From JBKHBQ01 sp046542305 (GTDB lineage Bacteria; Bacteroidota; Bacteroidia; Bacteroidales; 4484-276): 7,112 nucleotides of DNA. The notes under the pieces were generated by a model. It ran no database searches. It was not told the DNA's origin and worked only from the letters and a program-made list of their open reading frames with translations. Numbering within the stretch: the first letter of the stretch is position 1; every line of letters begins with the position of its first letter. Shown here piece by piece: positions 1 through 5,695 of the stretch. The position numbers were made by a program, and so were the translations under genes. The stretch is from contig JBKHBQ010000201.1 in assembly GCA_046542305.1 (NCBI GenBank), positions 1-7,112 on the forward strand, given 5' to 3'.

Positions 1-162
1 AATTCACAACCCAACACATTCAACCAAATGAAAAACACAGGCTGTGTTCAATATTTCAAAGATACAATCTGAAAGCAATTCACAACCATTACGTTAAATA
101 TTTGAATTAAAGAAAAGCTGTGTTCAATATTTCAAAGATACAATTCGAAAGCAATTCACACC
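1..162 (-). CRISPR. End of a type II-C-like CRISPR array
   Basis: Two full 46-nt repeats (41-86 and 117-162) and the last 10 nt of a third (1-10) alternate with two 30-nt spacers (11-40 and 87-116), an exact 76-nt period. On the minus strand the repeat starts GTTGTGAATTGCTTTC and ends GAACACAGC, the form and length I know from Cas9 type II-C arrays of Bacteroidota. The right-hand repeat differs at three bases: two adjacent internal ones (145-146) and one near its end (161), giving CACACC instead of CACAAC. This degeneracy marks the array boundary. The array continues off the left edge. No cas gene or tracrRNA anti-repeat is visible in the window, so the subtype rests on the repeat alone. The minus orientation is inferred from the family. 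Confidence 0.88.
57..85 (-). promoter_or_regulatory. Candidate promoter inside the CRISPR repeat
   Basis: Read on the minus strand, the full repeat contains TATCTTTG (57-64), an exact match to the Bacteroidota -7 box TAnnTTTG. A TTG lies 18 bases upstream (83-85). Transcription would start near the repeat-spacer junction and run into spacer 11-40. In Neisseria type II-C arrays each repeat is known to carry its own promoter, and this would be the Bacteroidota equivalent. The boundary repeat keeps the -7 box (133-140), but its TTG has become GTG. Confidence 0.4.
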
Positions 163-530
163 TGCGTGTGACGACATCAGGATGCCGGTGCTGGGGGTCA
201 GTACTTCCCATTTTTGAGCAAATTGAAATTTGGGGGTCACTGACCCCCATTTTACCAAACCTGGAAAAAGTGGGGGCATTGGCCCCACTATTACCTGGTT
301 CACAAATTGTGGGGTCGCCGACCCCACAATTCAAATCCGGGTTATTTGTTCCCGGAGATAAAATCCTTTCACAACTCTCATACACTCATATAGAACTGCT
401 TCTTGGTATTGACGAACCCCTTAAACGCACCTTCTATGAAATTGAATGTATCAGAGACTCATGGAGCCTCAGGGAGTTGAAAAGGCAAATCAACAGTAAG
501 CAAGGAGAACAAATCACAAATTCCTGTTAA
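163..530 (+). pseudogene. Remnant of a DUF1016/YhcG-type PDDEXK nuclease gene
   Basis: The open frame ending in TAA at 528-530 encodes a stretch recognisable as the conserved DUF1016 N-terminal region: LSYTHIELLLGIDEPLKR followed by TFYEIECIRDSW and SLRELKRQINS (about 370-498). Complete family members are roughly 330-380 residues and continue with a YERSGLS-like segment and a C-terminal PDDEXK nuclease domain. Here the frame turns unrelated right after RQINS and stops, so the catalytic half is gone. On the other side the frame runs straight into the terminal CRISPR repeat, and the only upstream ATG (120) lies inside that repeat, so no credible native start exists. The part before the conserved block is a 39-bp tandem repeat. 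I read this as a two-sided truncated fragment. A short expressed protein is possible but unlikely. Confidence 0.62.
192..347 (+). repeat. Four 39-bp tandem units with palindromic cores
   Basis: Units begin at 192, 231, 270 and 309, an exact 39-bp (13-codon) period in frame with the DUF1016 fragment. They encode WGSVLPIFEQIEI, WGSLTPILPNLEK, VGALAPLLPGSQI and VGSPTPQFKSGLF. Each unit opens with an inverted repeat centred at 201, 240, 279 and 318. The second is perfect (TGGGGGTCACTGACCCCCA, 231-249). The fourth has 11-bp perfect arms (307-329). The third has one mismatch and the first is decayed. Because the cores are palindromic, the minus strand also encodes GS-x-TP-like peptides. The sequence between cores is poorly conserved, so selection or copying seems to act on the palindrome. 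Confidence 0.85.
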
Positions 531-544
531 TTCCTTCAAATCAC

Positions 545-575
545 TTGTTTTCGCTTGCGGGGCGGGTTATTTTTA
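545..575 (+). promoter_or_regulatory. Candidate promoter of the amidase gene
   Basis: A TTG at 545-547 lies 20 bases before TATTTTTA (568-575), which matches seven of eight positions of the Bacteroidota -7 box TAnnTTTG. Spacing and position, about 30 bases before the ATG at 605, fit a promoter for the rightward amidase. Short AT-rich boxes like this occur by chance. Confidence 0.35.
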
Positions 576-604
576 CGCGTTAATTTATTACAAACGAAAA
601 ACAT

Positions 605-1363
605 ATGAGGCCTGACAAGATAGAAACCCACGAGGCGGATTTTGACGAACGGGGCACCGACAGCCACGGCAAGCGCTTCCGCATGACGCGCCACAGCATC
701 GATATTCCCGGCGAATCCGCATCTATGCCTTATGTAAAACTCGACCCGGAATCGGGCGACAAATCGTTTTACTACGAGGAACGGGCGCCCAAGGACCAGA
801 TCGTGCTGCACTATACCCTGGGCTACCTGAAGGGCGACATCGCCACCCTCACCACCCCCGACAACCACGTGAGCGTGCCCTTTGTAATCGGGCGCAACGG
901 CACCATTTACAACCTGTTCCCTTCGGCTTACTGGTCGTACCACCTCGGGAAGGGCGCCGTGGGCGGCAATACCATCCGCAGCAAGGCCACCGTCGGCATC
1001 GAAATTTCGAACATCGGCGGACTGAAGCGCGTGGGCAACCAAATGCACACGTATTACGCCAACGATGTGTACTGCAACCCTGATGAAAACAGTCACTTTA
1101 TTTCTTCACCCTACCGGCGTTTCGAATATTACGCCACCTACACCGACGCCCAGTACCGCAGCCTGATCGTGTTGCTGCGCTACCTGACGGCGCGCTACAA
1201 CATCCAACGCAAGTTTATGGATGAGGCAGTGCGCTTTGAAGCCCACGAACGGGTGGTGAACTTCGGCGGCATTGTAAGTCATGTAAACTACCGCAACGAG
1301 GGCAAGGAAGACATCAGCCCGGCCTTCGACTGGCAGCGCGTGATTGCGGGCGTGCAGGCGTAA
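605..1363 (+). CDS. N-acetylmuramoyl-L-alanine amidase (Amidase_2/AmpD fold)
   Basis: The 252-residue product is a zinc amidase that would cleave the bond between N-acetylmuramic acid and L-alanine in peptidoglycan. The Amidase_2 fold spans about residues 60-245. It opens with QIVLHYTLG, giving zinc ligand His69. VGIEI carries Glu133, the equivalent of the catalytic glutamate of AmpD. The C-terminal motif has His226 (IVSHVNYR) and the K-x-D pair Lys234/Asp236 just before SPAFDW, matching the AmpD second histidine and KTDP segment. FVIGRNGTIYNLFP and YWSYHLG are also family-typical. I see no signal peptide or membrane segment, so it would be cytoplasmic (muropeptide recycling) or released by lysis, as a phage endolysin is. 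The ATG at 605 follows an A-rich stretch typical of Bacteroidota. A later ATG at 725 would still keep the whole catalytic domain. It appears to be monocistronic and converges on the next gene. Confidence 0.88.
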   Translation: MRPDKIETHEADFDERGTDSHGKRFRMTRHSIDIPGESASMPYVKLDPESGDKSFYYEERAPKDQIVLHYTLGYLKGDIATLTTPDNHVSVPFVIGRNGTIYNLFPSAYWSYHLGKGAVGGNTIRSKATVGIEISNIGGLKRVGNQMHTYYANDVYCNPDENSHFISSPYRRFEYYATYTDAQYRSLIVLLRYLTARYNIQRKFMDEAVRFEAHERVVNFGGIVSHVNYRNEGKEDISPAFDWQRVIAGVQA

Positions 1364-1368
1364 GAAGG

Positions 1369-1399
1369 AAAAAAGGGCCGCCCCAGAATGGAGCGGCCC
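1369..1399 (-). terminator. Intrinsic terminator for the leftward T9SS gene
   Basis: On the minus strand GGGCCGC (1393-1399) pairs perfectly with GCGGCCC (1375-1381) around an 11-nt loop, followed by six T (1369-1374). It lies about 22 bases after the stop of the leftward gene. On the plus strand the same hairpin sits just after the amidase stop but lacks a T run, so it would be a poor terminator in that direction. Confidence 0.85.
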
Positions 1400-1420
1400 C
1401 GGGGCCAAGTAAAAGCGGGA

Positions 1421-2279
1421 TCAATTGATCAGCACTTTGCGTGCAACCGTACGCCCTTTTTCGATAATCCTGATGGAGTATAATCCTGCATTTAAATGTG
1501 TAATATCAATTCCGCAATGCTGCAGATAATTTCCCACGGAAACTATCCTGCCACACTGTGAGATGAGTTCATAACTTGCAAATCCGTTCAGCCCTTTGAT
1601 AAAGATCCTGTCGCGGGCAGGAGTGGGATAAACGGTGACGAGATCCGTGTAACCATGCTCACCCGTGCCTGACACCGTTTCGAGGGCGGAGATCACCGAT
1701 AAGCCATGGGCGGTAAAATATCCTGATCCTTCGGCATAAAAAGCTCCCAGGCAGGTTTCCTCATGCCTTTTAGTTCGATACCATCGAAGGGTCATTTCTT
1801 CGCCTTCGGCAAACCCATCCTTTTCCGAAGTCGTTTCGTCGTCGGCAAAGGCTGTGATCACGGTGTTTCCATCTGAATAAGCAGCCCATCCGCAACACAT
1901 TCCCTCAACATCGAATACGCCGATAACATCACCCCCAACAAAATGCAGATCACCCACCGCTTCAGGTATTGCAATCAGGTGTGATACGGGCGTGGGTGCC
2001 AGCAGTTCCCAGGGGCCGGCGGGTTGCAAGGGAACAGCATTGACAGGCGGTGCGAATGATTTGTCGCACTCCGGCCAGACAAGGGATACCGGGCTGTCGA
2101 GCCTCACGAAATACGCCCTTCCGGGTTCGAGTGCATCGAGCGAATAGATTTGCTGCGGGGTGCGGCAATATGGCCACCCTCATCTGGCTGGCGGATAAGT
2201 ATGGGTTCTGGCAGGGTCGGCAAGATAGGAAAATATGGTTTCCTCCGCCCTGAAAGGGCAGGTTAAAAACTTTGGAATG
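1421..2279 (-). pseudogene. Decayed 3' end of a T9SS-secreted surface protein gene
   Basis: The intact downstream part ends in a type A T9SS sorting domain: VYPTPARDRIFIKG, then GLYSIRI and a C-terminal KVLIN. Such domains direct export through the outer membrane and are normally cleaved off at the surface. Before it lies a module seen in Bacteroidota cell-surface proteins (WELLAPTPVSHLIAIPEAV, then GDVIGVF, DGNTVITAFADDETT and KDGFAEGEEMTLRWY). The frame continues upstream as IYSLDALEPGRAYFVRL, which belongs to the same protein, but meets TGA at 2180-2182. Neighbouring frames carry what looks like the rest: EPILIRQPDEGGHI in one frame (about 2167-2211) and RAEETIFSYLADP further upstream in the original frame. 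This implies two compensating frameshifts. There is no signal peptide and no sensible start; the GTG at 2105-2107 is mid-domain. The original N-terminal part appears lost at about 2280, where a repetitive element begins. Confidence 0.7.
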
Positions 2280-2305
2280 GATTAAAACCGGTTGCTGCCA
2301 GAAAA

Positions 2306-2377
2306 CCACAAAGGCTCCAAGTCTTCACAAAGCCCTTCGTGAACCCTGATGTATGGGTGCCTTGGTGGCACAAAGGC
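2306..2377. repeat. Dispersed intergenic repeat with CACAAAGGC ends
   Basis: The stretch between the decayed T9SS gene and eanA holds two copies of CACAAAGGC (2307-2315 and 2369-2377). They flank an imperfect palindrome, TTCACAAAGCCCTTCGTGAA (2324-2343, one mismatch in 9-bp arms). CTCCAAG and CTTGGTG add inverted similarity. I recall many Bacteroidota intergenic regions with such CACAAAG/CTTTGTG-rich elements, but cannot confirm family membership here. No coding sequence is credible across it. Confidence 0.5.
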
Positions 2378-2411
2378 ATGAATCAGATTTAGCCGCACCG
2401 GCCCTGTATTC

Positions 2412-3398
2412 CTACTTAGCCATTTCCACCAACGCAAACCATTTCTGCGGATCGTGGTGAACTTTGCGGATTTGCAGCCCGGCCTCAGCGGCCAGGCGCC
2501 GGATTCCGGCAGGACTGTATTTATGCGAATTCTCTGTGTGGATCGTTTCGCCTTTGGTGAACCTGACCGGCTCATCCGTTAAATCTGATCGAACTTCCAT
2601 ATTTTCGCCGGCAACCAAATGCATCTCGATACGTTGCTTTTCAGCATTATATATGGCCCGGTGCACAAACCGGCTTTCGTCGAAATCCAATCCGGCAATG
2701 GCATTCACCACCCTGAGGATATTTTTATTGAAAGCGGCCGTCACCCCCTGGCTGTCGTTGTAAGCGTCGAGCAGGATGTTTACGGGTTTCACCATGTCGA
2801 GGCCAAGCAGCAGGAAATCGCCTTTGCCCATAAAGCTGCTGATTTTTTCCAGCATGCCGGAGGCATCCGCTTGTTCGAGGTTCCCGAGGGTGCTGCCGAA
2901 AAAGCAGATCAGCGCAGAACCATTGCGTGGGATCAGGTGAAGCTGTGAGGTGAAATCGGCTGCAATGGCACTGATGTTCAGCCCGTCAAAATTCGTGGTA
3001 AGGATTCCGGCCGCCTTTTCCAGCGCGGCGGGGCTGAAATCGACGGGCAGGTAGTGTACCCCGTCGTAAACACCGCCATCCCTGCCCTTTAGTAGCAGGC
3101 TGATCTTGCTGCAGTCGCCGCTGCCAAGTTCGATAATGGCATGCCCGTTGAGCCGGTTCATCACCTGTGGCGCCACTTTATGGATGATCGATTTTTCGGT
3201 ACGGGTGGGGTAATATTCGGGAAGTGCGGTGATCTTTTCGAACAGCTCCGAGCCCCGCGCATCATAAAAAAACTTGCTGTTCAGGCGCTTTTGCTTCCCG
3301 CCCAGACCTTCGAGGATCTCCTGCTGCAGGATTTCCTTCCCGGTTTGGGGAAGGAAATTTTTCAGGCTTACCTGCGCCCGGGGGTTCATCGTTTCCAT
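2412..3398 (-). CDS. eanA: Histidine N-alpha-methyltransferase (EgtD/EanA type), makes hercynine
   Basis: The 328-residue protein matches the histidine-specific SAM methyltransferase family (Methyltransf_33; EgtD is about 321 residues). It would trimethylate the alpha-amino group of L-histidine to hercynine in the cytoplasm, the first step to ergothioneine. Visible signatures are FFYDARGSELFEKIT and LPEYYPTRTE (residues 43-68), SAM-binding ELGSG (90-94), acidic Asp120, LGNLE (171-175) and the YNDSQGVTAAFN block (213-224). Residues I recall as lining the histidine pocket of mycobacterial EgtD (Tyr56, Asn166, Tyr206, Met252, Glu282, Ser284) all map with a constant +7 shift to Tyr63, Asn173, Tyr213, Met259, Glu289 and Ser291, so specificity for histidine is expected. 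The gene starts 5 bases after the upstream eanB stop, so the two are surely co-transcribed. The ATG follows an A-rich stretch without a clear Shine-Dalgarno. I use eanA rather than egtD because of this partner. Confidence 0.92.
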   Translation of the reverse strand: METMNPRAQVSLKNFLPQTGKEILQQEILEGLGGKQKRLNSKFFYDARGSELFEKITALPEYYPTRTEKSIIHKVAPQVMNRLNGHAIIELGSGDCSKISLLLKGRDGGVYDGVHYLPVDFSPAALEKAAGILTTNFDGLNISAIAADFTSQLHLIPRNGSALICFFGSTLGNLEQADASGMLEKISSFMGKGDFLLLGLDMVKPVNILLDAYNDSQGVTAAFNKNILRVVNAIAGLDFDESRFVHRAIYNAEKQRIEMHLVAGENMEVRSDLTDEPVRFTKGETIHTENSHKYSPAGIRRLAAEAGLQIRKVHHDPQKWFALVEMAK

Positions 3399-3403
3399 GA
3401 TGT

Positions 3404-4714
3404 TTATTTTTCAGTTAATACTAATTCAGCAGGCACTCCGGTTTCGTAAGGATTCGCCGGATCGCTGCTCCATTCGAACCAGCCGCCGTCGAACACCGAT
3501 ACCCTGGGCCAGCCCATCAGCCAGGCATTGAGCCACGCTTCGCTGCCGCGCCAGCCGGTGCCGCAGTAAAAAGCCAGATGCTTATCAGGTACAATGCCCG
3601 CTTCCTTCCAGTTTTCTTCGATCTCGTGATACTCGCGGGTGGTGTGGTCGAGGTTCCTGTAATTCTCCATGTGATAGGCATCGGTGCCGCAATTGCCAAA
3701 AACGGCGCCGGGGATGCGTCCTTTTTTTTCGATATAGTTGTAGCCGCTCACCTCGCCGATGTATTCGGGCCAGCTACGCACACACACCAGCTCGGCGTCG
3801 TCGGCCGCCAGCATTTCCTTCGCCTCCGGAACATCCACCACCAGGTGCGGATTCTGCGGGATCTCCACACCGAAATCCCTTACGGGTTGCGGCAGGGTTT
3901 CTTCCGTGGTGAGTTCATATCCGGCATCAATCCAGGATTGCACACCTCCATTTAAAATGCGGACATCCTTCACGCCCGCGTACATCATGATGAACGCGCA
4001 GCGGATCGATCCCAGATGTCCGGCACTGCTGCCGGGAAAGGGATCGTCGTTTTTCGGAAACGAAAACCTGCCGTACAGCACCACCGTGGTATCTGCCGTA
4101 ATGCCCAGCGACTCGAGCGTGCGCCGAATCTCCTCCGACTGCCGCCGGTTCCACGTCTCCGGCGATTCCAGCCGGTTGGTGTCGAGGCTGATGGCACCGG
4201 GAATATGTCCTTTTTTGTAATCTTCAGGATTCTGATAATGCGCATGACAGATCACAAACCGGTCGTGATGGTATTCTGCAGGCCTGCCGCCGTCCAGCAG
4301 GGTCTTTACCCATCCGGCGCTTACCAGGTGCCTGTATCTTGAAAGCTTTTCCAGAGGCAGGTCAGGATTGGCGCTCCATTCTTCTGTAAAATGATGATAC
4401 AGGCTGATATCATCGTAACCTGCCGTTTGGAAGAAGTTGGCTACCTCAATGGCGTCTCCCGGCGTATATCCGTAGATCACCAATGTCTCCTCAGGCATAA
4501 TTCCCTTGGAACGGACGATCTCGATCCAGTCGAGGTAGTTGGTCCACTTTACAGGCAGGCTGCGTGCACCGGGAATATGACCGCCCCGCTTCTCATCCCT
4601 GAGCCGCCAGCCGTTGTATGCCTCTACCGGCCGCACATCGATCAGGGTTGTTGTCTCATCCGCCAATTTCTGCTGAAGATCCGGGGTAGTTAAAGTTTTA
4701 TATTGCTTCTTCAT
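3404..4714 (-). CDS. eanB: Triple-rhodanese sulfurtransferase, EanB-like ergothioneine synthase
   Basis: The 436-residue protein has three rhodanese domains (about 8-125, 130-275 and 290-425), marked by GHIPGA at 45-50, GHIPGA at 169-174 and GRIPGA at 332-337. The active-site cysteine is absent in domains 1 (LVIYGYTPGD) and 2 (VVLYGRFSFP). Domain 3 has it as Cys384 in AFYCGTGWRGSE. This fits EanB of Chlorobium limicola, which inserts sulfur from polysulfide directly into the C-H bond of hercynine's imidazole without oxygen. From memory, EanB has catalytic Cys412 plus Cys184, Cys339, Cys370 and active-site Tyr353. A constant shift of 28 gives Cys384, Cys156, Cys311, Cys342 and Tyr325, all present. 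The fifth EanB cysteine (116) is not conserved, and Cys239 is extra. No signal peptide is seen, so it is cytoplasmic. It is first in the operon with the methyltransferase that makes its substrate. A plain thiosulfate sulfurtransferase is the alternative, but usually has two domains. Confidence 0.86.
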   Translation of the reverse strand: MKKQYKTLTTPDLQQKLADETTTLIDVRPVEAYNGWRLRDEKRGGHIPGARSLPVKWTNYLDWIEIVRSKGIMPEETLVIYGYTPGDAIEVANFFQTAGYDDISLYHHFTEEWSANPDLPLEKLSRYRHLVSAGWVKTLLDGGRPAEYHHDRFVICHAHYQNPEDYKKGHIPGAISLDTNRLESPETWNRRQSEEIRRTLESLGITADTTVVLYGRFSFPKNDDPFPGSSAGHLGSIRCAFIMMYAGVKDVRILNGGVQSWIDAGYELTTEETLPQPVRDFGVEIPQNPHLVVDVPEAKEMLAADDAELVCVRSWPEYIGEVSGYNYIEKKGRIPGAVFGNCGTDAYHMENYRNLDHTTREYHEIEENWKEAGIVPDKHLAFYCGTGWRGSEAWLNAWLMGWPRVSVFDGGWFEWSSDPANPYETGVPAELVLTEK

Positions 4715-5054
4715 GTATTTAGGTTTAGTTGTACCGATTAAAGCGGGTTACCGCCCGCCGCTCCATGTGGACAAGAACCATACCTTCAGCGGAAGGACAG
4801 ATTTTTGCAGGAAGGCAGGAGGCCGGATATAGTTTCTCCAGCCGGATTTTCATGTAATGATATGGCTGTGGCTTCTTCTTTTTCAGCAAGGTAGAAAGAA
4901 AATATGGTTGAAGCTTTTTACATGCCGGGGGCTTTTGCCTGCTTTAGCGTATGAAAACAGGATGTGAGGATTTTGATACACGGCGGCCGGAAATTTGTCC
5001 ATGAAATTCTGCGACCGGCTGCTCCGGGTTAATTTTTTCCGAAAGAGAAGCAAC
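4715..5054. other. Intergenic region upstream of the ean operon
   Basis: This gene-free stretch should hold the promoter of the leftward eanB-eanA operon. I found no convincing TAnnTTTG box on the minus strand, no known riboswitch, no tRNA and no credible small ORF. The clearest structure is a small hairpin at 4743-4758 (GCGG/CCGC or GCGGG/CCCGC), about 30 bases before the eanB ATG. A weaker GCCGG/CCGGC pair sits at 4986-4990 and 5015-5019. Confidence 0.5.
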
Positions 5055-5079
5055 CCCGCAGGAAGTGCATTCCCGCGGG
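5055..5079 (-). terminator. Terminator-like hairpin after the DUF2267 gene
   Basis: On the minus strand CCCGCGGGAA (5070-5079) pairs with TTCCTGCGGG (5055-5064) as a 10-bp stem with one G-U pair and a 5-nt loop, 11 bases after the stop. The following GTTGCTTCTCTTTC is only loosely T-rich, so termination may be inefficient. It separates this gene from the ean operon. Confidence 0.6.
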
Positions 5080-5090
5080 ATGCCTGATCA

Positions 5091-5534
5091 TTACTTCATG
5101 CTTTCTTCAAACAGCGATTTGAGCTCTTTCGGCATTTGTGAGATTACGTGACCTGCTTCGCCTGCCGAGATATAGGTGCCCAGTTCTTTCAGAACAATGG
5201 CCGTCAGTTCGCGTGTAGACTTGCTCCACGAAAATTTCATTTCGCCGTATTCATCCTGGCGGCGTTTCACTTCATCCGTAAATTCCTCCACGGTTTCGAT
5301 GTTGCTGGTTTTGATGGTTTTCCAGTTGTCAACGTACACGGCCTTGAGGCACATTGGCAGTTGTGATAAAAAATCCAGTGATTCGCCGATCTGCAGCCGA
5401 TCACGAAGGGTATGCAGTACCGCACGCAGCAATATGCCGGTGCGGGCTGTTTCTTCCGGATGGCCAAGGTTGGCGGCCAGATTTTTTACAAACACATTTC
5501 CTTCCTGTGCAAATTTTTCGAAATTTAAACCCAT
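5091..5534 (-). CDS. DUF2267 family protein of unknown function
   Basis: The product of about 147 residues carries the two similar helical halves of DUF2267 (PF10025). The first reads VKNLAANLGHPEETARTGILLRAV, then LHTLRDRLQIGESLDFLSQL with PMCLKAVYVDNW. The second reads FTDEVKRR, then LTAIVLKELGTYISAGEAGHV and ISQMPKELKSLF. Family members are small and soluble, and I know of no established biochemical role. There is no signal peptide or membrane segment. I chose the internal ATG at 5532-5534 (MGLNFEKF) over an upstream ATG at 5591: it begins at the conserved region and has AAGGGA about 7 bases upstream, while the extra 19 residues (MIWHKFF...) look unlike the family and overlap a possible promoter. 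The gene appears to be a single unit. Confidence 0.85.
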   Translation of the reverse strand: MGLNFEKFAQEGNVFVKNLAANLGHPEETARTGILLRAVLHTLRDRLQIGESLDFLSQLPMCLKAVYVDNWKTIKTSNIETVEEFTDEVKRRQDEYGEMKFSWSKSTRELTAIVLKELGTYISAGEAGHVISQMPKELKSLFEESMK

Positions 5535-5572
5535 AATAATTCCCTTTTTTATGTTTGAACCTGAACCCGTAA

Positions 5573-5580
5573 AAAATTTA
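5573..5580 (-). promoter_or_regulatory. Candidate -7 box of the DUF2267 gene
   Basis: On the minus strand TAAATTTT matches seven of eight positions of the Bacteroidota TAnnTTTG box. It sits about 38 bases before the chosen ATG, leaving a short A-rich leader. No clean TTG was found at the expected -33 distance, so support is weak. Confidence 0.28.
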
Positions 5581-5695
5581 TGCCAGATCACAGAAACCCT
5601 TTAAACAGTTAATCCTCAGATTTTCAATTGAAAAGTGTGGAATAATGTCACAAATAATGGGGAAATGTTTCGCGAAGGCACTCATTCGGGCAGAG

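Noticed and set aside
124..327. Minus-strand ORF with GSATP and GSVTP motifs
   Set aside because: It mirrors the palindromic 39-bp units on the other strand and has no homology of its own.
120..530. A 136-residue plus-strand ORF taken as an intact gene
   Set aside because: Its ATG lies inside the terminal CRISPR repeat and its C-terminal half is a truncated DUF1016 block, so it is annotated as a remnant from 163.
536..1096. Long minus-strand ORF opposite the amidase
   Set aside because: Valine/alanine-rich antisense shadow of a GC-rich gene; the amidase carries the complete catalytic motifs.
2050..2309. ORFs on both strands across 2050-2309
   Set aside because: They are frames over the decayed T9SS gene; only short pieces resemble that protein and none makes an independent product.
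3404..4714. Ordinary thiosulfate or mercaptopyruvate sulfurtransferase
   Set aside because: These usually have two domains. Three domains, the lone CGTGWR site, the cysteine spacing and the methyltransferase partner favour EanB.
4715..5054. SAM or other riboswitch upstream of the ean operon
   Set aside because: I could not find conserved helices of a known class; only short hairpins are visible.
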